A stretch of 56,628 nucleotides of DNA from Thioalkalivibrio sp. (GTDB taxonomy: Bacteria > Pseudomonadota > Gammaproteobacteria > Ectothiorhodospirales > Ectothiorhodospiraceae). The stretch spans positions 1 to 56,628 of the forward strand of contig NZ_REBW01000075.1 of NCBI RefSeq assembly GCF_007692535.1, in the 5' to 3' direction. The position numbers were made by a program, and so were the translations under genes. Every line of letters begins with the position of its first letter. The first letter of the stretch is position 1. Shown one piece after another: positions 36,642-46,485 of this stretch. The notes beneath the pieces were generated by a model, which had not been told where the DNA came from, made no database searches, and saw nothing but the letters and a program-made list of their open reading frames with translations.

Positions 36642-37096
36642 GACGGGTTGGGGACCAGCGTGCCCACGCTTTCCAGCGGAAGCCGTATCCCGTTCTCGAA
36701 ACGGAGTATGGAACGTTCCACCAGCGGGCTGCGCAGCCGCCAGTGCGTGGCGGCCTCCCCGGGAGTGAGCCAGTGGGTCGCCAGGATGGCTGGATCCTGC
36801 TCCCAGGGCGGAGGGAGTGGTCGGGTATCGCCGGTAAACGCGACCCGCAGGGTGACGGCGCCGTTCGGCAGCGGCAGGAGGTCGCAGCCCAGCCAGGCCG
36901 TGGGCAGGAAGTCGAGGCCGGTCTCCTCGCGCACCTCGCGGACCACCGCCTCCAGGAGATTCTCACCGGCCTCGAGGTGACCTGCGGGTTGATTCAGCAC
37001 CCGGTGCCCGTCGATCCGTTCCTCGACGAAGAGATGACGGCCGCGCTCGGTGATCACGGCGGCGACGGTTACGTGGCAGCGCAGGCGGCCGGGCAT
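36638..37096 (-). CDS. nudJ: NUDIX phosphatase NudJ
   Basis: About 152 aa (E. coli NudJ 153). The NUDIX box runs from [20 protein letters not shown] to TG, with the metal-binding glutamates of REVREE. NudJ hydrolyses nucleotide phosphates including thiamine-pyrimidine and isoprenoid pyrophosphates in E. coli. The start at 37096 ([15 protein letters not shown]) fits the family; the open frame upstream overlaps the icd promoter and lacks resemblance. Order nudJ-mnmA-hflD, with icd divergent, matches E. coli. Confidence 0.92.
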   Translation of the reverse strand: MPGRLRCHVTVAAVITERGRHLFVEERIDGHRVLNQPAGHLEAGENLLEAVVREVREETGLDFLPTAWLGCDLLPLPNGAVTLRVAFTGDTRPLPPPWEQDPAILATHWLTPGEAATHWRLRSPLVERSILRFENGIRLPLESVGTLVPNPS

Positions 37097-37185
37097 GCAG
37101 GGTCCGTTTGGGTTTGGAGGAAAGCCATGGTCACGATGATAACGCGGGTCGAAATCGGCTGCCGTGTAGCCCGCGGCCGTTCTTG

Positions 37186-37191
37186 TATAAT
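37186..37191 (+). promoter_or_regulatory. -10 element candidate for icd
   Basis: Perfect TATAAT at 37186-37191, preceded directly by TG, about 40 bp before the icd start codon. No convincing -35 box is seen at 16-18 bp, so an extended -10-like or activator-dependent promoter is possible. Confidence 0.4.
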
Positions 37192-37231
37192 CCGGACGTC
37201 CGTCACCCCCTTCGCGACCACTGGAGCTCCC

Positions 37232-38503
37232 ATGGCCTACGACCACATCAAGATTCCTTCCGGCGCCGAAACGATTGCTGTCGATTCCGAGGGTGTACTG
37301 CAGGTTCCGGATCGCCCGATCATTCCATTCATCGAAGGCGACGGTATCGGGGTCGATATCACGCCGGTGATGCGGAAGGTGGTCGACGCCGCTGTCGCCA
37401 AAGCCTACGGCGGCAAGCGTGAACTTGCCTGGATGGAGGTCTATGCGGGCGAGAAGGCAAACACCGTCTATGGCGCCAATACCTGGCTGCCGGAGGAGAC
37501 GCTCGACGCGGTGAAGCATTTTGTCGTCTCGATCAAGGGTCCCCTCACCACCCCGGTCGGCGGCGGCATCCGGTCGCTGAACGTCGCGTTGCGGCAGCAG
37601 CTCGATCTCTTCGTCTGCCTGCGCCCGATCCGCTACTACGCTGGGACCCCAAGCCCCCTCAAGGAACCGGAAAAGACCGACATGGTGATCTTCCGCGAGA
37701 ACTCGGAGGACATCTATGCCGGGATCGAGTACGAGGCCGGCAGCGACGAGGTGCGCAAGGTCATCGAATTCCTACAAAAGGAAATGGGCGTGACCAAGAT
37801 CCGGTTCCCGGATACCGCCGGCATCGGGATCAAGCCGGTTTCCAGCGAGGGCACCAAGCGGTTGGTCCGCAAGGCGATCCAGTACGCGATCGACAATGAC
37901 CGCGCCTCGGTGACGCTGGTGCACAAGGGCAATATCATGAAATTCACCGAAGGGGCCTTCAAGAACTGGGGCTACGAACTGGCGCAGGAGGAGTTCGGCG
38001 CCGAGGAGATCGACGGCGGTCCCTGGTGCAGCTTCGACAATCCCCGCACAGGCAGGGAGATCGTGATCAAGGACGTGATTGCCGACGCCTTCCTGCAGCA
38101 GATCCTGCTGCGACCCGATGAGTATGATGTGATCGCGACGCTGAACCTGAACGGCGACTACATCTCCGATGCGCTGGCGGCGCAGGTGGGCGGCATCGGG
38201 ATCGCCCCGGGTGCCAATCTGTCGGACACCGTGGCGATGTTCGAGGCCACGCACGGTACCGCGCCGCGCTACGCCGGGCAGGACAAGGTGAACCCTGGCT
38301 CGCTGATTCTGTCTGCGGAAATGATGCTGCGGCATATGGGCTGGGTCGAGGCCGCGGATCTGATCGTCAAGGGAATGGCCGGGGCCATCAGCGCGCGGAC
38401 GGTGACGTACGACTTCGCGCGACTAATGCCGGACGTCGAGCCGGTCTCATGCTCCGGCTTCGGCGCGGCCCTGATCGAGCACATGAACAACGAAGGGGGA
38501 TAG
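37232..38503 (+). CDS. icd: NADP-dependent isocitrate dehydrogenase
   Basis: A 423-aa enzyme oxidising isocitrate to 2-oxoglutarate and making NADPH. It starts [15 protein letters not shown]; the [15 protein letters not shown] substrate site and the phosphorylation-loop region ([20 protein letters not shown], with the serine that IDH kinase modifies in enteric bacteria) are present, and the C-terminal half holds the NLNGDYISD and [15 protein letters not shown] motifs. Length is close to E. coli Icd (416). The NADPH made here can feed biosynthesis or be converted by SthA. Divergent from nudJ; a -10 candidate lies at 37186-37191. Confidence 0.97.
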   Translation: MAYDHIKIPSGAETIAVDSEGVLQVPDRPIIPFIEGDGIGVDITPVMRKVVDAAVAKAYGGKRELAWMEVYAGEKANTVYGANTWLPEETLDAVKHFVVSIKGPLTTPVGGGIRSLNVALRQQLDLFVCLRPIRYYAGTPSPLKEPEKTDMVIFRENSEDIYAGIEYEAGSDEVRKVIEFLQKEMGVTKIRFPDTAGIGIKPVSSEGTKRLVRKAIQYAIDNDRASVTLVHKGNIMKFTEGAFKNWGYELAQEEFGAEEIDGGPWCSFDNPRTGREIVIKDVIADAFLQQILLRPDEYDVIATLNLNGDYISDALAAQVGGIGIAPGANLSDTVAMFEATHGTAPRYAGQDKVNPGSLILSAEMMLRHMGWVEAADLIVKGMAGAISARTVTYDFARLMPDVEPVSCSGFGAALIEHMNNEGG

Positions 38504-38588
38504 GAATTGCGGTCTCTTTGTCTATGCAGAGGAACTCGTGACACTGTCGAGACGGTCAGGTGGACCTGGCCGGTGAACCGAGCGACCC

Positions 38589-38912
38589 ATGAGTGATACG
38601 AAGCACAAGACAGGACAGGATGAATCCGTCGCTGTGGACGAGTCCCGTCCGGAACTCAAGCCGCCGCGAAGGTTCAAGGTGGTATTGATGAACGACGATT
38701 ACACCCCGATGGAATTCGTGGTGGAGGTCCTGGAAACCTTCTTCTCGATGGACCGGGAGAAGGCCACACGGGTGATGCTGCATGTGCACACCCGGGGCAA
38801 GGGCGTCTGTGGCATCTTCAGCCGCGACGTTGCCGAGACCAAAGTGGCCCAGGTCAACGATTACGCTCGTCACCGCCAGCATCCGCTGCTATGTTCGATG
38901 GAGGAGGCCTGA
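38589..38912 (+). CDS. clpS: ATP-dependent Clp protease adaptor ClpS
   Basis: A 107-aa adaptor that binds N-end-rule substrates and docks on the ClpA N-domain. After a charged flexible N-terminal tail, the core motif [19 protein letters not shown] and [15 protein letters not shown], which form the degron pocket, are intact. The stop lies 5 bp before the clpA start, and the clpA ribosome-binding site is inside the end of clpS, so the two are coupled. Confidence 0.96.
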   Translation: MSDTKHKTGQDESVAVDESRPELKPPRRFKVVLMNDDYTPMEFVVEVLETFFSMDREKATRVMLHVHTRGKGVCGIFSRDVAETKVAQVNDYARHRQHPLLCSMEEA

Positions 38913-38917
38913 CCGCC

Positions 38918-41200
38918 ATGCTTGACCGCGAACTCGAATTCAGTCTCAACCTGGTGTTCAAGGACGCCCGGGAAAAACGGCACGAATTCGTGACCGTCGA
39001 ACACCTTCTGGTGGCCTTGATCTCCAACCCCAGCGCGGCGATGGTCCTGCGTGCCTGTGGCGCCGACCTGGATCGAATCCGGGCGGAACTGGATGCCTGG
39101 CTGGATGCGAATACGCCGCGCATCCCGCCGCGCGACGGCCGCGAGACGCAGCCGACGCTCGGATTCCAGCGTGTGCTGCAGCGGGCGGTCTTTCACGTCC
39201 AATCCAGCGGCCGCAAGGAGGTCAGCGGGGCCAATGTGCTGGTTGCGCTCTTCGGCGAGCAGGACAGCCATGCGCTGCACCTGTTGTCCCAGCAGGACAT
39301 CCAGCGGCTCGACGTGGTTAATTTCCTGTCTCACGGGATCTCCAAGGTCGCGGACGAGGATCCCGGTCAGGTCCAGCCGGGTCCCGCCGATCCCGGGGGT
39401 AGCCAGGCGGGTGCGGGCGGCGAGGAAGGCGAGGGCAAGCAGAACGCTCTGACCTTGTATGCAACGAATCTGAACGCCCGGGCCGCCCGCGACGAGATCG
39501 ACCCCCTGATCGGGCGCGAGCACGAGATCGAGCGCACCATCCAGATCCTGTGCAGGCGGCGCAAGAACAACCCGCTGCTGGTCGGCGAGGCCGGAGTGGG
39601 GAAGACCGCGATCGCCGAGGGTCTCGCCAAGCGGATCGTCGATCACGAGGTCCCCGAGGCCATCGAGAAGGCGACGGTGTTCGCCCTGGACCTCGGTGCC
39701 CTGGTGGCCGGAACCAAGTACCGCGGCGATTTCGAGAAGCGGCTGAAGGGCGTGCTGGCGCAGCTGAAGCGGCAGCCCGGCGCGGTGCTCTTCATCGACG
39801 AGATCCATACCATCATCGGTGCGGGGGCGGCATCGGGTGGGGTGATGGACGCGTCCAACCTGATCAAGCCGATGCTGGCCAGCGGCGAGTTGAAGTGCAT
39901 CGGTTCCACCACCTACCAGGAATACCGCGGCATCTTCGAAAAGGACCGCGCGCTGGCCCGGCGCTTTCAGAAGATCGACGTCCCCGAACCCTCGGTGGAC
40001 GAGACGTTCCAGATCCTTGCCGGCCTGAAGTCGCGCTTCGAGGCGCACCACAACGTGCGCTTCACCCGGCCGGCGCTGCGGGCGGCCGCCGAACTGGCAG
40101 ATCGCTACATCACCGACCGTTTCCTGCCGGACAAGGCGATCGACCTGATCGACGAGGCCGGTGCACACCGGCAGCTGCAGCCGTCGGCCCAGCGGAAGAA
40201 GACCATCAGCGTGCAGGATATCGAGGCCATCGTAGCCAAGATCGCGCGCATTCCGCCGAAGTCGGTTTCCACCAGCGATGTCGAAATCCTGCGCAACCTC
40301 GAGCGCGACCTGAAGATGGTCGTGTTCGGCCAGGATCCGGCCATCGAGAGCCTCGGTACCGCGATCAAGATGGCGCGCTCAGGTCTGGCGGACCAGGGAA
40401 AGCCGATCGGCTCGTTCCTGTTCACCGGCCCGACGGGCGTCGGCAAGACCGAGGTGACCAAGCAGCTGGCGCGTGTCCTGGGGATCGAATTGGTGCGCTT
40501 CGACATGTCGGAGTACATGGAACGGCACACGGTCTCACGGCTGATCGGCGCGCCTCCGGGCTACGTCGGTTATGACGAGGGCGGCTTGCTGACCGACTCC
40601 ATCCTGAAGCATCCCCACGCCGTTCTGCTGCTCGATGAGGTCGAGAAGGCCCATCCCGATGTGTTCAACCTGCTGCTGCAGGTGATGGACCACGGGACGT
40701 TGACCGACACCAACGGCCGCAAGGTCGACTTCCGTAACGTCATCGTGGTGATGACCAGCAACGTCGGTGCGGAAATGGCCAGCCGTCCTTCGATGGGGTT
40801 CACCCAGCAGGACCATTCGACCGACGCAATGGAGGTCCTGAAACGCACCTTCAGTCCCGAGTTCCGCAACCGCCTGGACGGGATCATCCAGTTTGCAGCG
40901 CTGGACGAGGCCACCATCCTCGGTGTCGTGGACAAGTTCCTGGTGCAGCTGCAGGCCCAGTTGGACGAGAAGAAAGTGGTGCTCACGGTGACGCCGGAAG
41001 GCCGCGCCTGGCTGGCGGAGCACGGGTACGATGCCAAGATGGGCGCGCGTCCCATGGCGCGGACCCTGCAGGAATACATCAAGAAGCCGCTGGCCGAGGA
41101 GATCCTGTTCGGGCGGCTGATGAAGGGCGGCGGAGAAGTGGTCGTCCGGCTGGGCGAGGACGGGCTGGTGCTGGACATCCGGGAGCCGGCCGTCTCCTGA
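38918..41200 (+). CDS. clpA: ATP-dependent Clp protease ATPase subunit ClpA
   Basis: About 760 aa (E. coli 758). The N-domain (1-140) binds ClpS; two AAA+ modules follow with Walker A GEAGVGKTAIAEGLA and GPTGVGKTEVTKQLA. The unfoldase feeds ClpP. The ClpP-docking loop, IGL in E. coli ClpA, reads MGF here (SRPSMGFTQQD), still hydrophobic-Gly-hydrophobic. Start: ATG at 38918 with GGAGGAGG 10 bases upstream inside clpS; an in-frame ATG at 38891 lacks a site and would overlap clpS. A strong stem-loop follows at 41207-41234. Confidence 0.97.
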   Translation: MLDRELEFSLNLVFKDAREKRHEFVTVEHLLVALISNPSAAMVLRACGADLDRIRAELDAWLDANTPRIPPRDGRETQPTLGFQRVLQRAVFHVQSSGRKEVSGANVLVALFGEQDSHALHLLSQQDIQRLDVVNFLSHGISKVADEDPGQVQPGPADPGGSQAGAGGEEGEGKQNALTLYATNLNARAARDEIDPLIGREHEIERTIQILCRRRKNNPLLVGEAGVGKTAIAEGLAKRIVDHEVPEAIEKATVFALDLGALVAGTKYRGDFEKRLKGVLAQLKRQPGAVLFIDEIHTIIGAGAASGGVMDASNLIKPMLASGELKCIGSTTYQEYRGIFEKDRALARRFQKIDVPEPSVDETFQILAGLKSRFEAHHNVRFTRPALRAAAELADRYITDRFLPDKAIDLIDEAGAHRQLQPSAQRKKTISVQDIEAIVAKIARIPPKSVSTSDVEILRNLERDLKMVVFGQDPAIESLGTAIKMARSGLADQGKPIGSFLFTGPTGVGKTEVTKQLARVLGIELVRFDMSEYMERHTVSRLIGAPPGYVGYDEGGLLTDSILKHPHAVLLLDEVEKAHPDVFNLLLQVMDHGTLTDTNGRKVDFRNVIVVMTSNVGAEMASRPSMGFTQQDHSTDAMEVLKRTFSPEFRNRLDGIIQFAALDEATILGVVDKFLVQLQAQLDEKKVVLTVTPEGRAWLAEHGYDAKMGARPMARTLQEYIKKPLAEEILFGRLMKGGGEVVVRLGEDGLVLDIREPAVS

Positions 41201-41206
41201 TGCGGA

Positions 41207-41234
41207 AGCGGGTCCGGGGAACCGGATCCGCTTT
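41207..41234 (+). terminator. Intrinsic terminator after clpA
   Basis: AGCGGGTCCGG (41207-41217), loop GGAA, CCGGATCCGCT (41222-41232): an 11-bp stem with one mismatch, followed by TTT. It reaches the last codon of converging infA, so it may stop transcription in both directions. Confidence 0.6.
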
Positions 41235-41451
41235 ACTTGTTGCGGTAGACGATGCGTCCCTTGCTGAGATCGTAGGGGGTCATCTGCACAATCACCTTGT
41301 CGCCCCGAAGGATACGGATGTAGTGCTTGCGCATCTTTCCCGAGATGTGCGCGGTGATCACGTGACCGTTTTCCAGTTCGACGCGAAACATCGTGTTGGG
41401 CAGCGTCTCGACAATGGTCCCTTCGAGTTCGATCTCGTCTTCCTTCGCCAT
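41233..41451 (-). CDS. infA: Translation initiation factor IF-1
   Basis: A 72-aa single OB-fold protein that binds the ribosomal A site during initiation. The sequence [20 protein letters not shown] and the ending GRIVYRNK match the family along the whole length. AGAGGA precedes the ATG, and a promoter candidate lies at 41485-41512. It converges on clpA, an arrangement common in gammaproteobacteria. Confidence 0.98.
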   Translation of the reverse strand: MAKEDEIELEGTIVETLPNTMFRVELENGHVITAHISGKMRKHYIRILRGDKVIVQMTPYDLSKGRIVYRNK

Positions 41452-41484
41452 GCAGTTCCTCTTAGATGTGACACAGGAGGCGAC

Positions 41485-41512
41485 ATTATGCGGATGCGTG
41501 GCGGGAACTCAA
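41485..41512 (-). promoter_or_regulatory. Sigma-70-type promoter candidate for infA
   Basis: Minus strand TTGAGT (41507-41512), 16-bp spacer, CATAAT (41485-41490), about 34 bp upstream of the infA start. Confidence 0.5.
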
Positions 41513-41626
41513 GCGCGACGCCCCTGTAGCGCGGTATTTGCGGGGATTCGCACCCGTCGCGGCAGTGCCGCGGACGCGTTGCGTCTTCCCTTCGGGCGCA
41601 TCAGCCGTCGAGCGAATGACCGGTGT

Positions 41627-41656
41627 TTGCCGCTCGGGAATTGATCGGCATACACT
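41627..41656 (+). promoter_or_regulatory. Sigma-70-type promoter candidate for the fab operon
   Basis: TTGCCG (41627-41632), 18-bp spacer, TACACT (41651-41656), 30 bp before fabD. It would give the fabD-led operon its own promoter, needed because fabH is not upstream here. Confidence 0.4.
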
Positions 41657-41685
41657 ACGCCAGTCTTGGATGGATCAGGTCAGCC

Positions 41686-42627
41686 ATGGAATCACAGTGG
41701 GCAGTCATGTTCCCGGGTCAGGGATCGCAGTCGGTGGGCATGCTGGGCGAACTGGGCTCGAAGCATTCCATCGTTCGCGAGACGTTCGCGGAGGCCTCCG
41801 AGGTCCTCGGCATGGATCTCTGGGATCTGTGCCAGAACGGACCCGTGGAAACCCTCAACCGCACGGAATACACCCAGCCCGCGATGCTTGCGGCCGGAGT
41901 CGCTGCCTGGCGCGTGCTGACTGGGGCAACGCAGGCCCGTCCCGGCATGCTGGCGGGTCACAGCCTCGGCGAGTACAGCGCCCTGGTGGCGGCGGACGCG
42001 CTGGATTTCTCCGCTGCCGTGGGCCTTGTCGCCGAGCGCGCTGCGGCGATGCAGGGAGCCGTACCCGAGGGCCACGGCGCGATGGCGGCCATCCTGGGCA
42101 TGGATGATGCCGCCGTGCTGGCCCTGTGCGCCTCTGAATCGGGACCCGACGTCCTCGAGGCAGTGAACTTCAATTCGCCGGGACAGGTGGTCATCGCCGG
42201 TTCGGCCGCCGCGGTCGAGCGTGCCATTGCCGCCGCACCGGGCGCCGGCGCCAAGCGGGCCCTGCGTCTCCCGGTCTCGGTGCCCTCGCACTGCGCATTG
42301 ATGCGGCCCGCTGCAGAGCGGCTGATGGCCAAGCTCGAAGCGACAGAACTGCGCCTGCCGAGGATTCCGGTGCTGCACAATGTCAGCGCCGGGCCGGTCG
42401 ATTCCACCACCGAACTGCGCGCGATCCTGGCCGAGCAGCTGTTCCGTCCGGTGCGCTGGGTCGAAACGATCCAGGCGATGCGCGCGGGTGCGGTTGAGGT
42501 GCTGGTGGAGGCCGGGCCGGGACGCGTGCTGACGGGGCTGGCCAAGCGCATCGACCGGGACCTGCTGTTGCTCGAGGTCAGTGACGAAGCCAGCCTGGCG
42601 AAGACCCTTGATGTGCTGAACACCTGA
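41686..42627 (+). CDS. fabD: Malonyl-CoA:ACP transacylase
   Basis: About 313 aa. It loads malonyl groups onto acyl carrier protein. The N-terminal FPGQGSQSVGM loop and the nucleophile GHSLGE with S93 are present, with the VPSHCALM histidine later. Length fits E. coli FabD (309). ATG at 41686 gives MESQWAVMFPGQGSQ; the open frame upstream runs through the promoter. It heads the run fabD-fabG-acpP-fabF, but the fabH, plsX and rpmF genes that usually precede it are absent and infA is upstream instead. Confidence 0.96.
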   Translation: MESQWAVMFPGQGSQSVGMLGELGSKHSIVRETFAEASEVLGMDLWDLCQNGPVETLNRTEYTQPAMLAAGVAAWRVLTGATQARPGMLAGHSLGEYSALVAADALDFSAAVGLVAERAAAMQGAVPEGHGAMAAILGMDDAAVLALCASESGPDVLEAVNFNSPGQVVIAGSAAAVERAIAAAPGAGAKRALRLPVSVPSHCALMRPAAERLMAKLEATELRLPRIPVLHNVSAGPVDSTTELRAILAEQLFRPVRWVETIQAMRAGAVEVLVEAGPGRVLTGLAKRIDRDLLLLEVSDEASLAKTLDVLNT

Positions 42628-42684
42628 TGGGCGCCGGCGTGCCAAAGATCAACCGACGACGCAAAGCGAGAAGGAAGGCGACAG

Positions 42685-43422
42685 ATGTCTGAAACGAGAG
42701 GTGCAGCCCTGGTCACCGGCGCGAGCCGCGGCATCGGTGCCGCCATTGCCCGACGCCTGGCCGACGACGGCTGGAAGGTCGTCGGAACCGCCACGTCGGC
42801 CAAGGGCGCTGAGATCATCTCGTCCGCACTGGGCGATGTCGGCGGTCGTGGAATCGTTCTGAACGTGACCGATTCCGACTCGGTGCAGCGGGCCCTGGAG
42901 GACATCCAGGGGCACGAAGGCGCGATCGAGGTGCTGGTCAACAACGCGGGCATTACCCGCGACAACCTGTTGATGCGGATGAAGGACGATGAGTGGGACA
43001 GCGTCATCGAAACCAATCTCTCCGCAGCGGCACGGCTCACCCAGCGCCTCCTCAAGGGCATGATGAAGGCCCGGCGGGGACGCATCATTCTGATCGGCTC
43101 GGTGGTCGGTTCCAGCGGCAATGCCGGCCAGGCCAACTATGCGGCCGCCAAGGCGGGTCTGGCCGGGTTCGCGCGCGCCCTTGCGCGTGAGGTGGGCAGC
43201 CGCAACATCACCGTGAACACCGTGGCACCGGGATTCATCGATACCGACATGACGAAGGAGTTGGCCGAGGCAACGCGGGCCAAACTGCTGGAGGGCATTC
43301 CGCTGGGACGCCTGGGACAGCCCGGGGAGATTGCGGCGGCCGTGTCGTTTCTTGCCTCTCCTGAAGCCGGTTACATCACGGGCGAGACCCTGCACGTCAA
43401 CGGGGGCATGTTCATGCATTGA
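42685..43422 (+). CDS. fabG: 3-oxoacyl-ACP reductase
   Basis: A 245-aa short-chain dehydrogenase that reduces beta-ketoacyl-ACP with NADPH. Glycine motif TGASRGIG (11-18), NNAG at 86-89 and the catalytic N111, S139, Y152 and K156 are intact. It lies 57 bp after fabD with an AGAAGGAAG-type ribosome-binding site, and 158 bp before acpP. Confidence 0.97.
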   Translation: MSETRGAALVTGASRGIGAAIARRLADDGWKVVGTATSAKGAEIISSALGDVGGRGIVLNVTDSDSVQRALEDIQGHEGAIEVLVNNAGITRDNLLMRMKDDEWDSVIETNLSAAARLTQRLLKGMMKARRGRIILIGSVVGSSGNAGQANYAAAKAGLAGFARALAREVGSRNITVNTVAPGFIDTDMTKELAEATRAKLLEGIPLGRLGQPGEIAAAVSFLASPEAGYITGETLHVNGGMFMH

Positions 43423-43580
43423 TGGCCGTCCGGGGGATTTTCGGGCCGGTTTGGCACCGGAATCGACCGTCGCCCGGGTGGGTTGCGGGCCGGTCCTGGG
43501 CCGCACTGGATCGAACCGGTTCTTTTCACTAGAATGGCGCTCGCAAATTGACCGCCACACACCCAAAGGGGATGTCGTAC

Positions 43581-43820
43581 ATGAGTAGCATTGAAGAACG
43601 CGTCAAGAAGATCGTCGTTGAACAGTTGGGTGCCAAGGAAGAGGACGTCACCAACACGGCCTCTTTCGTCGATGACCTCGGCGCCGATTCGCTGGACACC
43701 GTCGAGCTGGTCATGGCCCTCGAGGAGGAATTCGAAACCGAAATACCGGACGAACAGGCGGAAAAGATCACCACCGTCCAGCAGGCCATCGATTACATCC
43801 AGGCGAACATGAAGGACTGA
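43581..43820 (+). CDS. acpP: Acyl carrier protein
   Basis: A 79-aa acidic helical protein. S37 in GADSLDTVE is the phosphopantetheine site. AAAGGGG lies about 9 bases before the ATG. A TAGAAT (43530-43535) in the 158-bp leader could be a -10 element of a separate acpP promoter, consistent with the high acpP expression known in other bacteria, but no good -35 box is seen. A hairpin at 43862-43890 lies between acpP and fabF. Confidence 0.98.
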   Translation: MSSIEERVKKIVVEQLGAKEEDVTNTASFVDDLGADSLDTVELVMALEEEFETEIPDEQAEKITTVQQAIDYIQANMKD

Positions 43821-43861
43821 GGAACGCCGGCCCCCGGCCGTTCCAGTGGGCTGAAAGGCCA

Positions 43862-43890
43862 GGGCCGCTCGCGTCCGACCGCGGTGGCCC
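43862..43890 (+). terminator. Possible attenuator hairpin between acpP and fabF
   Basis: GGGCC (43862-43866) pairs with GGCCC (43886-43890), extended by one G-U and one C-G pair, followed by TTGCTTTGTT. It could end part of the acpP transcripts and so lower fabF expression relative to acpP. The T tract is interrupted, so strength is uncertain. Confidence 0.35.
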
Positions 43891-43921
43891 TTGCTTTGTT
43901 GCGTTTTGAGGGAGAATTCAA

Positions 43922-45160
43922 TTGTCTAAGCGTCGTGTGGTGGTTACAGGGCTGGGTATCGTTTCCCCGGTGGGCTCCACGGTGAAGACGGCCTGGGAGA
44001 ATATTGTCGCCGGCAAGAGCGGCATCACGCCGATCGATGTCTTCGATGCCTCGGCCATGCCGGTCCGCATTTCCGGCGCGGTGCGGGACTTCAATGCCGA
44101 CGATTACGTCCCCACGAAAGAGCAGAAGAAGATGGACACCTTCGTGCTCTACGGCCTGGGGGCGGGTATCCAGGCACTGGACGACTCCGGGTTGGAGGTC
44201 ACGGAGGCCAATGCCGAGCGCATCGGGGTGGCGCTGGGCTCCGGTATCGGCGGCCTGCCTTACATCGAACGTTCCTACGCGGCCTACCTGAAGGGGGGGC
44301 CGCGCAAGATCTCTCCGTTCTTTGTGCCCAGTGCCATCATCAACATGGTGGCAGGCAATCTGTCCATCATGCGCGGGCTCAAGGGTCCGAACATCTCGAT
44401 CGTTTCGGCCTGCGCCACGGGGACCCACAATATCGGGGACGCCGCGCGCATGATCGCCTACGGCGACGTGGACGCGATGCTCGCCGGCGGTGCCGAGATG
44501 GCAACGACCCCCCTGGGGATCGGCGGCTTTGCCGCGGCCCGCGCGCTGTCGACCCGCAATGACGATCCCGAACGTGCCTCGCGTCCCTGGGATCGCGATC
44601 GGGACGGATTCGTGCTCAGCGACGGTGCCGGGGTGATGATGCTGGAGGAGTACGAACACGCCAAGGCCCGCGGTGCACGGATTTACGCGGAGCTTGCGGG
44701 TTTCGCCTGGAACTCGGATGCCTATCACATGACTTCGCCGTCGCAGAACGGCGAGGGTGCGGCGGCCTGCATGGTGAAGGCCATGAAGGACGCCGGGGTG
44801 GATCCAACCGAGGTCGGTTACATCAATGCCCACGGGACCTCCACGCCAGCCGGGGACCTCGCGGAGACCCACGCAACGAAACTGGCAATGGGTGACCACG
44901 CGAAGAAGGTCTTCGTGAATTCCACCAAGTCGATGACCGGTCACCTGCTTGGGGCTGCGGGCGGGATCGAGGGGCTGTTTTCGGTGCTGGCCCTTTATCA
45001 CAAGATTTCGCCTCCCACGATCAATCTCGACAATCCAGGCGAGGGTTGTGATCTGGACTACGTTGCGCACGAGGCGCGCGACATGGATACCAGGGTGGCG
45101 CTGTCCAACTCCTTCGGGTTCGGGGGTACCAACGGGACCCTGCTGTTCCGCTCGCTGTAA
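43922..45160 (+). CDS. fabF: 3-oxoacyl-ACP synthase II
   Basis: A 412-aa condensing enzyme that elongates acyl-ACP, including the 16:1 to 18:1 step. C164 in SACATGTHN, the histidine in [11 protein letters not shown] and the one in [11 protein letters not shown] form the active site. The start codon is TTG (43922), giving [12 protein letters not shown] exactly as in the family, with GGGAG 7 bases upstream; no ATG or GTG can replace it without truncating the first strand. pabB follows 8 bp after the stop. Confidence 0.97.
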   Translation: MSKRRVVVTGLGIVSPVGSTVKTAWENIVAGKSGITPIDVFDASAMPVRISGAVRDFNADDYVPTKEQKKMDTFVLYGLGAGIQALDDSGLEVTEANAERIGVALGSGIGGLPYIERSYAAYLKGGPRKISPFFVPSAIINMVAGNLSIMRGLKGPNISIVSACATGTHNIGDAARMIAYGDVDAMLAGGAEMATTPLGIGGFAAARALSTRNDDPERASRPWDRDRDGFVLSDGAGVMMLEEYEHAKARGARIYAELAGFAWNSDAYHMTSPSQNGEGAAACMVKAMKDAGVDPTEVGYINAHGTSTPAGDLAETHATKLAMGDHAKKVFVNSTKSMTGHLLGAAGGIEGLFSVLALYHKISPPTINLDNPGEGCDLDYVAHEARDMDTRVALSNSFGFGGTNGTLLFRSL

Positions 45161-45168
45161 GGGCAACC

Positions 45169-46485
45169 ATGTCCGTCCGGCCCCTCGCGGCGGGCGTGGA
45201 TCTCCTTGCCCTGGCCCGGGCCTATCCGGAGCGTTATCCGCACTTCCTGGATACTGCGCTGATCGGCCAGGCGCCGGCGCGATTCTCCATCCTGTTTGCG
45301 TTCCCAGGCTCGACCATCGTCGGCAGCGGGGCGACCGTTCTGGACCACCTGCAACAACTCGGTCCGTTCGACGTGATGCAGGCGGAGACGGGGCACCTGG
45401 AATTACCGTTTCTGGGTGGATGGTTCATCTACCTGGGGTACGAACTGGCGTGGGACATCGAACCCACGTTGGGGCAGTGCACGCAGGATCCCTGGCTTCC
45501 GACGGCCCTGGCAACATATTTTCCGGCCGCGGTAATCGAGGACCACAGGGAACATCGCAGCTTCTTCGTTGACGATGGTTCTGCACCCGGACGCTGGGAG
45601 CATCTCCATCAGGATCTGGCCGCTCTGAGCGAACCCCTGGAACCGGGGCCTCAGCCCGGGCTGAGCGTGACGGAGGAGGATCCGGAGCGCTATCTCGCTG
45701 CAGTACGGCGTGCCCTGCGGTACATCCGCGACGGTGATTGTTTCCAGGCCAATCTGTCGCGCGAGTGGCGCATCCACGCAGTTGACAGCATCGATACGCC
45801 GGACCTCTATCAGCGGCTCCGGCGCGCCAATCCGGCGCCATTCGCAGCCTGGCTGCGCCTGCCCGGGGCGGAGATCATGAGTTCGTCGCCCGAGCGGCTG
45901 GTCAGTGTTCGAGGGGGCGTCGCCGAGACGCGACCGATCGCGGGCACGCGGCGCAGAGACCGGGAAGTGATCAAGGATCAGGAATTGGTGAACGACCTCA
46001 GAATCAATGCGAAGGAAAAGGCCGAGCACGTGATGCTGGTCGATCTGGAGCGGAATGACCTCGGCCGGGTCTGTCAGCCCGGGACGGTCAGCGTCCCCGA
46101 GTTCATGACGATCGAGAGCTATCGGCGGGTCCATCACATCGTGTCCGCGGTCCGTGGGCGTCTGCGCGCCGGGGCCACGCCGGCGGATCTGATCCGTGCC
46201 ACCTTTCCCGGCGGCACCATCACCGGCTGTCCGAAGATCCGCAGCATGCAGATCATCCATGAGTTGGAGGGCGGCGCGGCACGGGGCGCCTACACCGGTT
46301 CCTGCGGCTACATCAGCCGGCACGGGGCGATGGACACCAATATCCTGATCCGCACTCTGGTCGTCCGCGATGGAGAGATCCGCTTCCGCACCGGGGCGGG
46401 TATCGTCGCCGACTCGGACCCCGAGGCAGAACTCCAGGAGACCCGACACAAGGCGCACGGACTCCTGGATGCACTGCGGCGATGA
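45169..46485 (+). CDS. pabB: Aminodeoxychorismate synthase component I
   Basis: A 438-aa chorismate-utilising enzyme that adds ammonia to chorismate to give 4-amino-4-deoxychorismate for p-aminobenzoate and folate. The C-terminal catalytic half has the RDGDCFQANLSR, TRPIAGTRRRD and GTITGCPKIRSMQ motifs; PIAGT with its conserved neighbourhood marks PabB rather than anthranilate synthase (PIAGTR is shared, but context with pabC decides). It is fitted between fabF and pabC: 8 bp after fabF and overlapping pabC by 4 bases. The PabA glutaminase subunit is not in the window. Confidence 0.92.
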   Translation: MSVRPLAAGVDLLALARAYPERYPHFLDTALIGQAPARFSILFAFPGSTIVGSGATVLDHLQQLGPFDVMQAETGHLELPFLGGWFIYLGYELAWDIEPTLGQCTQDPWLPTALATYFPAAVIEDHREHRSFFVDDGSAPGRWEHLHQDLAALSEPLEPGPQPGLSVTEEDPERYLAAVRRALRYIRDGDCFQANLSREWRIHAVDSIDTPDLYQRLRRANPAPFAAWLRLPGAEIMSSSPERLVSVRGGVAETRPIAGTRRRDREVIKDQELVNDLRINAKEKAEHVMLVDLERNDLGRVCQPGTVSVPEFMTIESYRRVHHIVSAVRGRLRAGATPADLIRATFPGGTITGCPKIRSMQIIHELEGGAARGAYTGSCGYISRHGAMDTNILIRTLVVRDGEIRFRTGAGIVADSDPEAELQETRHKAHGLLDALRR

